Origin: an uncultured Vicinamibacterales bacterium
GTDB taxonomy: Bacteria > Acidobacteriota > Vicinamibacteria > Vicinamibacterales > UBA8438
Assembly: GCA_958295905.1 (NCBI GenBank)
Contig: OY282382.1
Coordinates: 2,876,001-2,940,000, forward strand
Length of the DNA: 64,000 nucleotides
Reading direction: 5' to 3'
Position 1 is the stretch's first letter, and each line of letters begins with the position of its first letter. The translations under genes and the position numbers were made by a program. Under the pieces are notes generated by a model. The model did not search any database. It saw only the letters and a program-made list of their open reading frames with translations, and was not told the DNA's origin. Positions 8,357 to 16,209 of the stretch are shown piece by piece.

Positions 8357-9630
8357 CGTGACGCCCGGCCGTTCGACCCCGCGGCGGGGGCGCCGCGGGC
8401 GGCCCGGCGGCCGGGCGCCCCCGCGGATCGGCCGCGGTACCCACCAGGAGACCGGGAGGCGCGGGGCCGCGGCCGCGGGGTGGCGCGCAGGGGGGCCGGT
8501 GCGTTGCCGGGTGCGAACCCCGCCACGATCTCCCTCGGGATCGCTTTCCCCACGAGCCGCTCGATGGCGGCAAGCTGCGACCGCTCCTCGGGGGCCGCCA
8601 GCGAGATCGCGCGGCCGCTCGCCCCGGCCCGGCCCGTGCGCCCGATGCGATGCACGTAGTCTTCCGGCACGGTCGGCAGGTCGAAGTTCACCACGTGGCT
8701 GATGCCGTCGACGTCGATCCCGCGCGCCGCGATGTCGGTGGCGATCAGCGTGTCGATGCTTCCGGTGCGGAAGCCGGCCAGCGCGCGCGTCCGGGCGCTC
8801 TGGCTCTTGTTCCCGTGGATGGCCGCGACCCGGCGCCCCGACTTGTCGAGATGCTTCGCCAACCGGTTGGCCCGCGCCTTCGTGCGGGTGAAGACCAGGG
8901 TCTGTCCCGTTTCCGGCTTTCGGAGCAGCGCCGTGAGGAGGTCGCTCTTGCTGGTCATCGCCACGGGGTGGACGATCTGGCTGATCGCGCCGACCGGAGT
9001 CGCCCGACGCGTGACCTCCAGCATGGCGGGGTCGTTCGTCGTGCGCCGGATCAGATCTTCGATTTCATCCGGCATCGTGGCCGAGAAGAACAGGTTCTGA
9101 CGCTTCGCGGGGAGCGCGCCGAGGATCCGTCGCACGTCGGGCAGGAAGCCCATGTCGAGCATGCGGTCCGCTTCGTCGAGCACGACGATCTCGACGTGAC
9201 TGAGCTCCGCCTGTCCGCGGCGCAGATGGTCGAGCAGCCGGCCCGGTGTCGCGACCAGGAGGTCCAGCCCGCCCCGCAGGCGGCGGGTCTGCGGCTCCAT
9301 GCCGACGCCCCCGAAGATGACGGTGTTGCGCAGGCGCAGGTGCGCCCCGTATCGGGTGGCCATCTCTCCGATCTGCGCCGCCAGTTCGCGGGTCGGGGTG
9401 ACGACGAGCGCGCGCGGGCGCCGTGACCGCGGGCCGCCGGCGAGCCGGTGCAGGATCGGGAGGAGAAAGGCGGCGGTCTTGCCGGTGCCGGTCTGGGCGC
9501 AGGCAATGAGGTCCCGCCCCTTCAGCGCCAGCGGGATGCCGCGTTCCTGTATCGGGGTCGGCGTGGTGTAGCCCGCGCCGCCGACGGCGCGAACGAGTTC
9601 CGGGCGGAGGCCCAGTTCGGCGAACGTCAT
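8353..9630 (-). CDS. rhlE: DEAD-box ATP-dependent RNA helicase, RhlE type
   Basis: A 425-residue protein with all helicase motifs in order: Q motif MTFAELGL...PTPIQERGIP, motif I AQTGTGKT, Ia PTRELAAQ, GG, TPGRLLDHL, II VLDEADRMLDMGF, III FSATMP, then TLVFTRTK, IATDIAARGIDVD and VI HRIGRTGRAG. The C-terminal tail after residue 360 is basic and Arg/Gly/Pro rich, the usual RNA-binding extension. It unwinds structured RNA in ribosome assembly or cold response. The start at 9630 is preceded by AGGAG at about 10 bases. A long leader (about 180 bases) lies between the start and a TACAAT box. Confidence 0.92.
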   Translation of the reverse strand: MTFAELGLRPELVRAVGGAGYTTPTPIQERGIPLALKGRDLIACAQTGTGKTAAFLLPILHRLAGGPRSRRPRALVVTPTRELAAQIGEMATRYGAHLRLRNTVIFGGVGMEPQTRRLRGGLDLLVATPGRLLDHLRRGQAELSHVEIVVLDEADRMLDMGFLPDVRRILGALPAKRQNLFFSATMPDEIEDLIRRTTNDPAMLEVTRRATPVGAISQIVHPVAMTSKSDLLTALLRKPETGQTLVFTRTKARANRLAKHLDKSGRRVAAIHGNKSQSARTRALAGFRTGSIDTLIATDIAARGIDVDGISHVVNFDLPTVPEDYVHRIGRTGRAGASGRAISLAAPEERSQLAAIERLVGKAIPREIVAGFAPGNAPAPLRATPRPRPRASRSPGGYRGRSAGAPGRRAARGAPAAGSNGRASR

Positions 9631-9821
9631 CTGTATCGGTACTCCTGAGCCCGCGCTCACCCTGCGCGGAACCCCAGTGGGTTGTCGCCCGCCTGTATAT
9701 GGGGGCGGATATCGAGAGAATCCGGGAGGAGGGAGACTTGGCAGCCGCCAAGCGGTACCCGCTGCTCTGAGCGGGGCTTCTGGGTGGAAGAAAACCTGCT
9801 CGCGATTCGGCGGCCATTGTA
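9631..9821 (-). promoter_or_regulatory. probable promoter -10 box and long untranslated leader of the RNA helicase gene
   Basis: Reading leftward, TACAAT at 9821-9816 is a good -10 hexamer, and about 180 bases then separate it from the helicase start codon. That leader holds GC-rich inverted segments (agccccgctc/gagcggggct-like pairing around 9760-9780) and no open frame. Cold-shock helicase genes often carry long structured leaders, so regulation by RNA structure is a reasonable inference. I see no clear -35 element. Confidence 0.4.
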
Positions 9822-9927
9822 GCACGAGTGCGGACCGCGACGCGAGTGAAGGATCCGCCGCAGCCGGTGCGCGCCGTGCTCCGGGTCCGGTCGTCACAGC
9901 TCCGCCAACGCCGCCTGCGCGCGCTCG

Positions 9928-10271
9928 TGCGCGACGGTTGAGGTAGTGCTGGACGGCGTCGGTGCTCGGATTCCATGACGTTCCGCACCTGCGGTCCGTG
10001 CGCGACGGTGAGGTAGCGCTGGGACGGCGTCGGGGCCGATGACGCAGGGATGCGGATGGGTGCACGTCAAGAAAGTGAGACGCCGGCGCTGGAGGCATCC
10101 GACGCCGCCGGCCCCGAGGCGCTCTATCGCGCCAAGGCCCGCAGGGGCCCGTTCGGAGGGCGTGGTCGAAGTCGTTCACGACGACCGTCCTCCACCTCTA
10201 TCGCGTCAAGGCCGCAGGGGCCCGTTCGGAGGGCCTCGAGGCCGCGAACGGGATCGAAATCGCCGATCTGA
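9928..10271. repeat. intergenic pair of short tandem duplications (periods 70 and 74 bp)
   Basis: The phrase gtgcgcgacggt(t)gaggtag occurs at 9928 and 9998. The phrase ctctatcgcg(c/t)caagg followed by gcaggggcccgttcggagg occurs at 10122 and 10196. The copies are diverged by single-base changes and indels. No gene is supported in 9830-10290, so this roughly 450-bp stretch is non-coding, duplicated DNA. Confidence 0.6.
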
Positions 10272-10299
10272 CCGTGACAGGGCAGTCGTCTCACAAATC

Positions 10300-10496
10300 T
10301 GACGTGCACCCGATGCGGATCGCCGGGTTGACGGCCGGCCCGCATCGGGTGCTTGGTCTTCGACCCGTCGAAGTTGGTGTGGTTGGCGATGAGCATGTCC
10401 GCGCCCGCCCGTTCGACGATCCCCCGGAACCGCGCGGCCGACTCGACATACTTTGTTCAGCCGCTCGCGGTTCGGATCGAAGTTGAACGCGGTGCC
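10300..10496 (-). pseudogene. C-terminal remnant of a metallo-beta-lactamase-fold hydrolase, frameshifted
   Basis: Reading leftward from 10496, one frame gives GGTAFNFDPNRERLNK. After a one-base shift near 10453, a second frame gives YVESAARFRGIVERAGADM and then LIANHTNFDGSKTKHPMR. The NHTNFDG segment matches the final metal-ligand histidine region of subclass B3-like metallo-hydrolases. Everything N-terminal is replaced by the repeat that begins at 10502, so the repeat sits exactly at the truncation. A remnant, not a working gene. Confidence 0.5.
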
Positions 10497-10501
10497 CCCC
10501 C

Positions 10502-10591
10502 GGGAGTCTGCGCCGTGGAACGGCGCGGACTCCCGGCTGGAGGGTTGGTTGGGCGGCAATCGGAGCCGCAGGCGACGATTTCCGGGACTCC
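10502..10591 (+). repeat. dispersed repeat module 2
   Basis: Starts gggagtctgcgccgtggaac, then cggcgcggactccc, then ggagggttggttgggcggca, ending gacgatttccgggactccca. The same order of words is found at 4362-4445 and, inverted, at 40282-40388. It lies between the truncated hydrolase and the cobalamin riboswitch. There is no coding capacity. Confidence 0.75.
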
Positions 10592-10624
10592 CAGGCGGCC
10601 GCCAATGGAGCGCGGCGGATGGGG

Positions 10625-10868
10625 TCGGGGTGCTATACTGCCGGGCGACTGCATTGCTCCCGATGATTCAGGGAAGTGGGTGAGAATCCCACACGGTCCC
10701 GCCACTGTATGCGGGGAGCGGGCGGCATACGGGCGTTGGTAGGCGCCGGTCACTGTGCTCGGCCGGAAGTTTGCGTCAGCGGAACTTCCCACGCGACCGC
10801 AGGTCGCGCCGGCACAGGAAGACTTTGCCGTTCGGCTTTGATCCGCGAGTCAGGAGACCGATCATCGG
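10625..10868 (+). promoter_or_regulatory. cobalamin (B12) riboswitch
   Basis: A TATACT -10 box at 10632 is followed by the conserved core: tcagggaagtgggtgagaat, then cccacacggtcccgccactg, and at the far side gatccgcgagtcaggagacc, the B12-box region. The order and spacing match adenosylcobalamin riboswitches, which turn off B12 uptake or synthesis genes when the cofactor is plentiful. The adenosyltransferase and btuFCD genes follow about 620 bp downstream, so they are the likely targets. A REP-like hairpin pair (10766-10814) sits inside the variable peripheral region. No clear terminator could be read. Confidence 0.85.
10766..10814. repeat. REP-like double hairpin inside the riboswitch
   Basis: The segment ggaagtttgcgtcagcggaa and then cttcccacgcgaccgcaggt, cgcgccggc matches 49405-49455 (tagaagtttcgcgtcagcga ... 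aacgcgaccgcaagatcgcg). Each copy can form two small stem-loops: gtttcgc/gcgaaac and gcgac/gtcgc. One copy is in the riboswitch periphery and the other between two convergent gene ends, a normal REP location. Confidence 0.5.
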
Positions 10869-11143
10869 GAGGTCGCGCAACCCCGCGGGCCGGCCTGCCG
10901 GTCCGTGAAGTTCGGCGCGTGGACACGCCGAGGGGAGGTTCCTGCCTGTCATGGCTCGTCGCCGTTGCGTGCCGCCCGCGTTCCGCCCGTCACGTGGCTG
11001 ACGAGTCGGGTAATCCCGCAAGCTCGTAGTCGAGAACTTCGTCGAGTGCGGTGGCCGCGCTCCGCGCGGGCTCCGCCTGCGCCTAGCCGGGCAGTCCGTG
11101 CGCCGCGGCCGGCGCAACGCGCCGGGTGCGGTGGAGCGCACTA
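10869..11143. other. spacer after the riboswitch, possible remnant start codon only
   Basis: Between the B12 box and the next repeat there is ggggaggttcctgcctgtca then tggctcgtcgccgttgc. That gives a good ribosome binding site and an ATG, but the frame stops after 16 codons. It may be the start of a lost riboswitch-controlled gene such as a TonB receptor; that is inference. I see nothing else coding. Confidence 0.3.
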
Positions 11144-11270
11144 GTGGTCCGTCACGTCATAAGTTGCGGACAGACGGACTTGGGTCGAACGACGTATTTC
11201 TTCTGCATAGGACTCTTGCGGTTCGAAGCGAGTACCCAGCGACCCCTGTTTTTAGTCGTGGCGATGCGCT
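11144..11270 (+). repeat. dispersed AT-richer repeat module 3
   Basis: Runs from agtggtccgtcacgtcataa to gtcgtggcgatgcgct. The inner words tcgaacgacgtatttcttct and gcataggactcttgcg match, inverted, the copy at 4450-4573, and more distantly 57298-57422. It is joined directly to the 113-bp inverted-repeat element that follows. It has no transposase. Confidence 0.75.
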
Positions 11271-11383
11271 GGGAGTCTGCGCCGCAGAACGGTTTTTGGG
11301 TCCGATCTGACACAATATTTAGCGGTCAATCGCCGGCGCTTGCGCAACATATGGTGGTCATAATTCCTGCGGCGCAGACTCCC
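11271..11383. mobile_element. 113-bp MITE-like element with 17-bp perfect terminal inverted repeats
   Basis: The left end GGGAGTCTGCGCCGCAG is the exact reverse complement of the right end CTGCGGCGCAGACTCCC. The interior is AT-richer (gacacaatatttagcggtca, atggtggtcataattcc). A second, nearly full copy is at 37991-38100, and solo ends occur at 8332-8352 and 40370-40388. Perfect inverted ends and a small non-coding body are what a miniature inverted-repeat transposable element shows. No parent transposase is in the window. Confidence 0.75.
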
Positions 11384-11488
11384 AGGTGCGGTGGACCACG
11401 CGATGCGCTTGCGCATCATACGCGGCCGAGCCGGCAGCGCGCTGGGGCGGCGAATCGGGGAAACCGATCGGCAGTGGAGGCAAGCGGC

Positions 11489-12064
11489 ATGAGCATCGTC
11501 ACCAAGGGGGGCGACAGCGGGGAGACCGGGTTGGTCGGCGGCGTACGGGCTTCCAAGGCGTCGTTGCGTGTCGAAGCGTACGGCGAGGTCGACGAGTTGA
11601 ACAGCCAGATCGGTTTCGCCCGGGCAATCTGCCCGCACGCCGCGGCGGGGGGGCTGCTGAAGGACATCCAGCGCGAGTTGTTCGCGGTCGGCGGCGAGCT
11701 GGCGACGCCGTCGCCCCGGCCCGGTACCGCCCCTGCGGTCACCGCTCCGATGGTCGAGCGGCTCACGGCCGAGGTTCGGCGTATCGAGGCGATCGAGGGC
11801 GTGCTGGGCGACTGGGCGATTCCCGGAGAGCACGCCGCGTCAGCCGCCATGGACGTCGCGCGGGCGGTGTGCCGCCGGGCGGAACGGCGGGTGGTGCAGC
11901 TCGCCGAGTCGGGCGCGGAGGTCGGCGCGGACCTGCTGGCGTATCTCAACCGCCTTTCCGATCTGCTGTGGATTCTCGGCCGTCAGATCGAGGCCGAGGC
12001 GGGCGTCGACGCGGCCCTGCGGATCCCGGAGACGGGCGGCTCGAAATGGTCCCGCGCGTGGTGA
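11489..12064 (+). CDS. pduO: PduO-type corrinoid adenosyltransferase
   Basis: A 191-residue protein that transfers the adenosyl group of ATP to cob(I)alamin, giving coenzyme B12. It starts MSIVTKGGDSGETGLVGG, the PduO ATP-binding signature T-K-x-G-D-x-G-x-T. It continues with VEAYGEVDELNSQIGFARA, the ATP/Arg motif CRRAERRVVQL, and YLNRLSDLLWILGR near the C terminus. The ATG at 11489 has GGAGG about 9 bases upstream. A longer upstream extension would translate repeat DNA and is rejected. It is the first gene of the B12 operon, four bases before btuF and downstream of the cobalamin riboswitch. Confidence 0.92.
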   Translation: MSIVTKGGDSGETGLVGGVRASKASLRVEAYGEVDELNSQIGFARAICPHAAAGGLLKDIQRELFAVGGELATPSPRPGTAPAVTAPMVERLTAEVRRIEAIEGVLGDWAIPGEHAASAAMDVARAVCRRAERRVVQLAESGAEVGADLLAYLNRLSDLLWILGRQIEAEAGVDAALRIPETGGSKWSRAW

Positions 12065-12068
12065 GCCC

Positions 12069-13064
12069 ATGAATCTGTCGCTGCGCCGCCTGCCGCGGGG
12101 ACGACTGCGGGCCCTGCTCGAGGTCGCGCTGTGCCTGGCCCTGGCGCTGGCCGCCTGGCGCTGGAGCGCCGACGCGCGCGCCGGCTGGACGTCCGCCGGA
12201 CCGACCGCGGCACCGCCGACGGCCGGGTTCCCGCGCACGGTGCGCGACTACGCCGGCGACGCGGTGCGGTTGCCGCGGCCGCCGTCGCGGATTGCGTCGC
12301 AGGCGCTGGTGACCGACCACTTTCTGTTCGCCGTGGTGCCCCCGTCACGCATTGCCGCGGTCAGCGCGGTCGCCCACGACCGGCGCTACAGCTACGTCGC
12401 GGAAATGGTGGACGACATGGACGTCGCGGTGGCCGGCGAGCCCGAGGCCCTCCTGCGGCGTCGTCCCGACCTGCTGCTGGCGTCGAATACCGCCCGCGCC
12501 GACTTCGTGGCGCTGGCGCGGGGCGCCGGCATCCCCACGTTCCGCCTGCTGACCGAGTTCGATGACTTCTCGGAGATCATCGGCGGTCTGGAGACCGTCG
12601 GCAGGCTCACCGGCGAGGAACCGGCGGCCGAGCGGGTGACGAGGCGGTTCCGCGAGCGGATTGCGGCGGCGGTGGCGCGCCGGCCGGCCGCGGCGCCGCC
12701 GCCGCGCGTGCTCGTGTACGTCGGTTTCTCGGGCACCCTCGGCGCCGGCTCGCTCTTCGATCACATTCTGACCGAGCTGGGCGCCGTGAACATCGCGGCC
12801 GAGGAGGGCATCGGCCCGCACGGCGCGATCGGCGGCGAGCAGATTGCGGCCTGGGATCCCGACTGGATCATCGCCGATGCCCCCGCCGGTGAAGAGGCGG
12901 CGGTGCGCCGGCGCCTCCTCGACCAGCCGGCGGTGGCGGTGACGGCCGCCGGCCGGACCGGGCAGGTCCTCGTCATCGACCACCGGCGCTTCATTACGAT
13001 GTCGCAGTACGCCGCCGGGCTGACCGAAACGGTGGCCGCCGCGCTGTATCCGGACGCGCCGTGA
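12069..13064 (+). CDS. btuF: vitamin B12 ABC transporter, substrate-binding protein
   Basis: A 331-residue type III periplasmic binding protein with an N-terminal signal/anchor (ALLEVALCLALALAAWRW). The BtuF/FhuD fold shows in the opening VRLPRPPSRIASQALVTDHFLF, EALLRRRPDLLLASNT, EFDDFSEIIGGLETVGRLTG, GAGSLFDHILTELGAVNIA, and the C-terminal DHRRFITMSQYAAGLTETV. It captures corrinoids for BtuCD. It starts four bases after the adenosyltransferase stop. The end of the gene is duplicated in tandem (108 bp), and btuC starts inside or just after that copy. Confidence 0.9.
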   Translation: MNLSLRRLPRGRLRALLEVALCLALALAAWRWSADARAGWTSAGPTAAPPTAGFPRTVRDYAGDAVRLPRPPSRIASQALVTDHFLFAVVPPSRIAAVSAVAHDRRYSYVAEMVDDMDVAVAGEPEALLRRRPDLLLASNTARADFVALARGAGIPTFRLLTEFDDFSEIIGGLETVGRLTGEEPAAERVTRRFRERIAAAVARRPAAAPPPRVLVYVGFSGTLGAGSLFDHILTELGAVNIAAEEGIGPHGAIGGEQIAAWDPDWIIADAPAGEEAAVRRRLLDQPAVAVTAAGRTGQVLVIDHRRFITMSQYAAGLTETVAAALYPDAP

Positions 13065-13174
13065 CCGACACCGGTTCCCGCCATCGACCACCGGCGCTTC
13101 ATCACGACGTCGCAGTACGCCGCCGGGCTGACCGAAGCGGTGGCCGCCGCGCTGTATCCGGGCGCGCCGTGACC
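12974..13174 (+). repeat. tandem duplication of the btuF tail, period 108 bp
   Basis: The words catcgaccaccggcgcttca, tcgcagtacgccgccgggct and gcgctgtatccggacgcgcc occur at 12974 and again from 13082, differing at a few positions (acgatgtcg versus acgacgtcg, cgaaacg versus cgaagcg). Both copies end gcgccgtgacc, so each offers a GTGA where a btuF stop and a btuC start overlap. The second copy lies between the present btuF stop and the probable true btuC start at 13169. Confidence 0.85.
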
Positions 13175-14239
13175 GGCGCCGGACGCCGGCCGGGCGTTCT
13201 CGGCGCCGCGTGGGTCGGCCTGCCGCTGCTGGCCATCCTGCTCGCGGCGGCGGTGGTGGCGGCGATCTCGATCGGCAGCACCGGCATCGCTTGGGGCACG
13301 GTGGTCCGCGTGCTCGGGGCGCGGGCGCTGCCCCACGGCTGGATCGACCTGCGGGACGTCTCCGAGGCCGAGCAGGTCATCATCTGGCTTATTCGCCTGC
13401 CGCGCGTGGTCGTCGCGGCGTTGGTCGGGGCCGCCCTCGCGGTGGCCGGGACGCAGATGCAGGGGCTCTTCCGCAATCCCCTGGCCGAGCCCAGCGTCAT
13501 CGGCATCAGCCAGGGCGCGGCCCTCGGCGCCGTCGCCGCGTTCGTCAGCGGGCTGGCCGCCGCGGCGGTCTTCTGGCTCCCGCTGTTCGCTTTCGCCGGC
13601 GCGCTGGCCGCGCTCGTCACCGTCTACACCATCGCCACCAGCGCCGGGCGCACCCCCGTCGCGACGCTGCTGCTGGCGGGCATCGCGCTCGGGTCGCTGG
13701 CGACCGCCATCGCCACCCTGCTGATTTCCATGAGCGTCGTCAACTGGCAGGTCGCCAACGAGGTCGTCTTCTGGCTGATGGGCGGGCTCGACAACCGGAC
13801 CTGGGCCCACGTCTGGATTTGCCTGCCGCCGGTCGCGGTGGGCGCGGTTGCGGCGCGCTGGCATACCCGGGATCTGGATCTGCTGCTCCTCGGCGAAGAG
13901 ACCGCGGCCAGCCTCGGCGTCGACGTGGAACGGGTGCGGCGGACGATACTGGCGACTGCGGCCCTGCTGACCGGCGCGGCGGTGGCGGTGAGCGGCGTCA
14001 TCGGCTTCGTCGGGCTGATTGTGCCGCACATGCTGCGGCTGGCGCTCGGGCCGTCGAACCGCATCCTGCTTCCGGCGGCCATGCTCGGCGGCGCGTTCTT
14101 TCTGGTCGTCTGCGACCTGCTGGCCCGCACCATCCACCCGCCCACGGAGATCCGGCTCGGCATCATCACGGCCGCCTGCGGCGCGCCGTTCTTCCTCTAT
14201 CTGCTGCGCCGGCAACGGGGAGGGTTCGGCGCACTATGA
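13169..14239 (+). CDS. btuC: vitamin B12 ABC transporter, permease
   Basis: A FecCD/BtuC-family permease, about 356 residues, with roughly ten membrane helices. Family motifs include RLPRVVVAALVGAALAVAGTQMQGLFRNPLAEPSVIGISQGAALGA split across the second and third helices, GEETAASLGVDVERVR, and SGVIGFVGLIVPHMLRLALG. I choose the GTG at 13169 because residues upstream of it merely translate the duplicated btuF tail out of frame. The GTG at 13061 is the alternative and would add 36 nonsense residues. Its stop overlaps the btuD start (ATGA). Confidence 0.9.
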   Translation: MTGAGRRPGVLGAAWVGLPLLAILLAAAVVAAISIGSTGIAWGTVVRVLGARALPHGWIDLRDVSEAEQVIIWLIRLPRVVVAALVGAALAVAGTQMQGLFRNPLAEPSVIGISQGAALGAVAAFVSGLAAAAVFWLPLFAFAGALAALVTVYTIATSAGRTPVATLLLAGIALGSLATAIATLLISMSVVNWQVANEVVFWLMGGLDNRTWAHVWICLPPVAVGAVAARWHTRDLDLLLLGEETAASLGVDVERVRRTILATAALLTGAAVAVSGVIGFVGLIVPHMLRLALGPSNRILLPAAMLGGAFFLVVCDLLARTIHPPTEIRLGIITAACGAPFFLYLLRRQRGGFGAL

Positions 14240-15015
14240 GCTTGCGCCTCGAGCAGGCCAGCCTCCGGATCGGCGCCCGGCATCTCGTGCGCGACGTCAC
14301 GATCGAGGTCCTCCCGGCCCGGATCACCGCGCTCATCGGTCCGAACGGGGCGGGGAAGTCGACGGCGCTGCGCCTCCTGGCGGGCCTCTGGAGCCCGACC
14401 GGCGGCCGCGCCAGCCTCGACGGGACCGGCTTGTCGCGGCTTCCGCGCCGGCTGCTCGCGCGGCGGATCAGCTTCGTGCCGCAGGAGACGCGCATCGATG
14501 TTCCGTTCACGGTGCAGGAGCTCGTGATGATGGGGCGCCATCCCCACCTCGGCCGGTTCGACGCTCCGGGCCCGGCGGACGCCGCGGCCGTCGCCGCGGC
14601 GATGTCGCGCGCGGACGTCGCGCATCTGACCGACCGCCCGGTCACCGAGCTGTCGGGCGGCGAGCGGCGGCGGGCGGTGATCGCGCGCAGTCTCGCCACC
14701 GGCTCGCACGTGATTCTGCTCGACGAGCCGACCGCCAACCTCGACGTCGACCACGTGATCGAGACCCTGACGCTGCTGCGGGAACTGGCCGCGGGCGGCG
14801 CGACGATAGCCCTCGCGCTGCACGACCTCAACATCGTCGCCCGCTGGGCGGACGCGGTCGGGGTGCTGGACGGCGGGCGCCTGCAGGCGGTCGGCCCCCC
14901 CGGGGCGGTGCTCGACGACGACCTCGTGGCGTCGGTGTTCGGCGTGCAGGTGGAGCGGCTCACCGCCCGCGACGGCCGCTCCACGCTCGTGTTCCACCGC
15001 CGGCGGGCGGGTTGA
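14236..15015 (+). CDS. btuD: vitamin B12 ABC transporter, ATP-binding protein
   Basis: A 259-residue ABC ATPase with Walker A GPNGAGKST, Q-loop FVPQET, signature LSGGERRRAVIARSL, Walker B VILLDEPTANLD and H-loop LALHDLNIVARW. This architecture is that of FecE/BtuD importers, which power BtuC. It overlaps btuC by four bases (ATGA) and ends the operon. Beyond it lies about 420 bp without a gene. Located at the cytoplasmic membrane face. Confidence 0.93.
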   Translation: MSLRLEQASLRIGARHLVRDVTIEVLPARITALIGPNGAGKSTALRLLAGLWSPTGGRASLDGTGLSRLPRRLLARRISFVPQETRIDVPFTVQELVMMGRHPHLGRFDAPGPADAAAVAAAMSRADVAHLTDRPVTELSGGERRRAVIARSLATGSHVILLDEPTANLDVDHVIETLTLLRELAAGGATIALALHDLNIVARWADAVGVLDGGRLQAVGPPGAVLDDDLVASVFGVQVERLTARDGRSTLVFHRRRAG

Positions 15016-15435
15016 ACGAACGCCGGCCGCCGAGCGTCACGGAGCGGATCCCCTGGGCGGGCGTCCGCCGCCGTGAGGCCGCCGTCGAGCGGGCGATAAG
15101 CAGCGAACGGTGCCGGAGCCTGTCAGGGACCGGCCGGGGACGACCCGGCCGACCACCTGACCGTGCTCAGCGACGCGCGCGACGGGCCGGCTCGACGTCT
15201 TCACGCGGTTGATCACCGACGACGGCCGCGGGTTCGAGCGGGCGCCGGGTCCTTCGCGACGACGACCCGGCCCGGCGGCGGGGGTCCTGCCGGCGGAGAT
15301 ACAGACGGATCGGCGGCCGGACGGCGTGAACGATCCAGCTCGGCGGCGGCGGTCCCGCCGGGACCGTGCGGCCGGGCGCCGTTCCGGTCGAAGTCTCGGT
15401 GAACGACCCGGCCCGGCGGCGGGGTCCTGCCGGCC
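15016..15435. other. gene-free spacer with a duplicated phrase
   Basis: The phrase acgacccggcccggcggcgg followed by gtcctgccgg occurs near 15262 and again near 15403, a period of about 142 bp. A broken reading (LTVLSDARDG then RLDVFTRLITDDGRG after a shift near 15190) hints at a lost gene, but I cannot identify it. Otherwise nothing is supported. Confidence 0.35.
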
Positions 15436-16209
15436 CTACCGCGGCACTCGGAAGCTCAGCCCCGTACCGGCGAACAGATCGTCGGTCGGACCCAGCAGCC
15501 CCCGGCCGACGAAGACGTCCAACTGGACGACGTCGGTCAGCAGCAGCGTCAGTCCGCCGTCCACGGAGGCGCTGCCCGCGATAGCGCCGGTGACCCGGCG
15601 GTCGCCGAAGACCTCGATGAACGTCCCCAGGCGATCCGTCAGGCTGACACCCAGCGCCAGCGAGTACACGATGAACGCGTCGCGATCCGGCTGATCGGCC
15701 GAGGACTCCCACGCCGCCCCCGCGTTGTAGCCCAGCGCGAGTCTCGGCGGGAGCTCGTGGGCGAACGCGACCAGGAACGACGGGTCGGCGCCGCCGCTCG
15801 AAAACCCGTGGGCGCCGGTCGGGAGCGACAGGCCGCCCAGGAGCGCAAGCTCGGGCCGCCGGCCGTCCGCGCGCGGGATGAGATTGAACTTGGTGCCCAC
15901 CTCGCTGTCGCCGGCGCCGCGGCCTCCTGCTCCGCCCAGGATGCCGGCGTGGCCGACGCGGAGCTCCATCCGGCCGCCGAGACCGATGCGGAACAGCGTG
16001 CCGGGCGCCGCGTGGCCGTCCACGCCGCCGTCACGGGCGAACAGGTAGCCCGTCTCCACCTGCAACCGGCCCCGCGGCACCACCGTGGCCGACTCGGTTT
16101 GATCGGGGCGGTCGGTCACCAGCGCCGGCGCCTGCGCGCCCGCCCCGCCCGTCCCCACCAGCACCGCCGCGCCGACGAGCAGGGCTCCCGCGGACCGTGC
16201 CGCTCCCAC
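15436..16209 (-). CDS. MetA-pathway/phenol-degradation-type outer membrane transporter-like protein
   Basis: A 257-residue exported protein. The signal is VGAARSAGALLVGAAVLVGTGGAGAQA. The mature part begins LVTDRPDQTESATVVPRGRLQVETGY, the hallmark of the MetA-pathway (Phenol_MetA_deg) porin family. It continues with amphipathic strands such as VGTKFNLIPRADGRRPELALLGGLSLPTG read in pieces, and ends in a strand with a terminal Arg. It probably forms a beta barrel; the ligand is unknown. The start is a GTG at 16209 overlapping the upstream stop (TAGTG), so it is co-translated with the secreted paralogue gene before it. Confidence 0.75.
   Translation of the reverse strand: MGAARSAGALLVGAAVLVGTGGAGAQAPALVTDRPDQTESATVVPRGRLQVETGYLFARDGGVDGHAAPGTLFRIGLGGRMELRVGHAGILGGAGGRGAGDSEVGTKFNLIPRADGRRPELALLGGLSLPTGAHGFSSGGADPSFLVAFAHELPPRLALGYNAGAAWESSADQPDRDAFIVYSLALGVSLTDRLGTFIEVFGDRRVTGAIAGSASVDGGLTLLLTDVVQLDVFVGRGLLGPTDDLFAGTGLSFRVPR

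Noticed and set aside
13061-13168. Native 36-residue N-terminal extension of BtuC
   Set aside because: It translates a duplicated btuF tail in the wrong frame and has no membrane or signal character.
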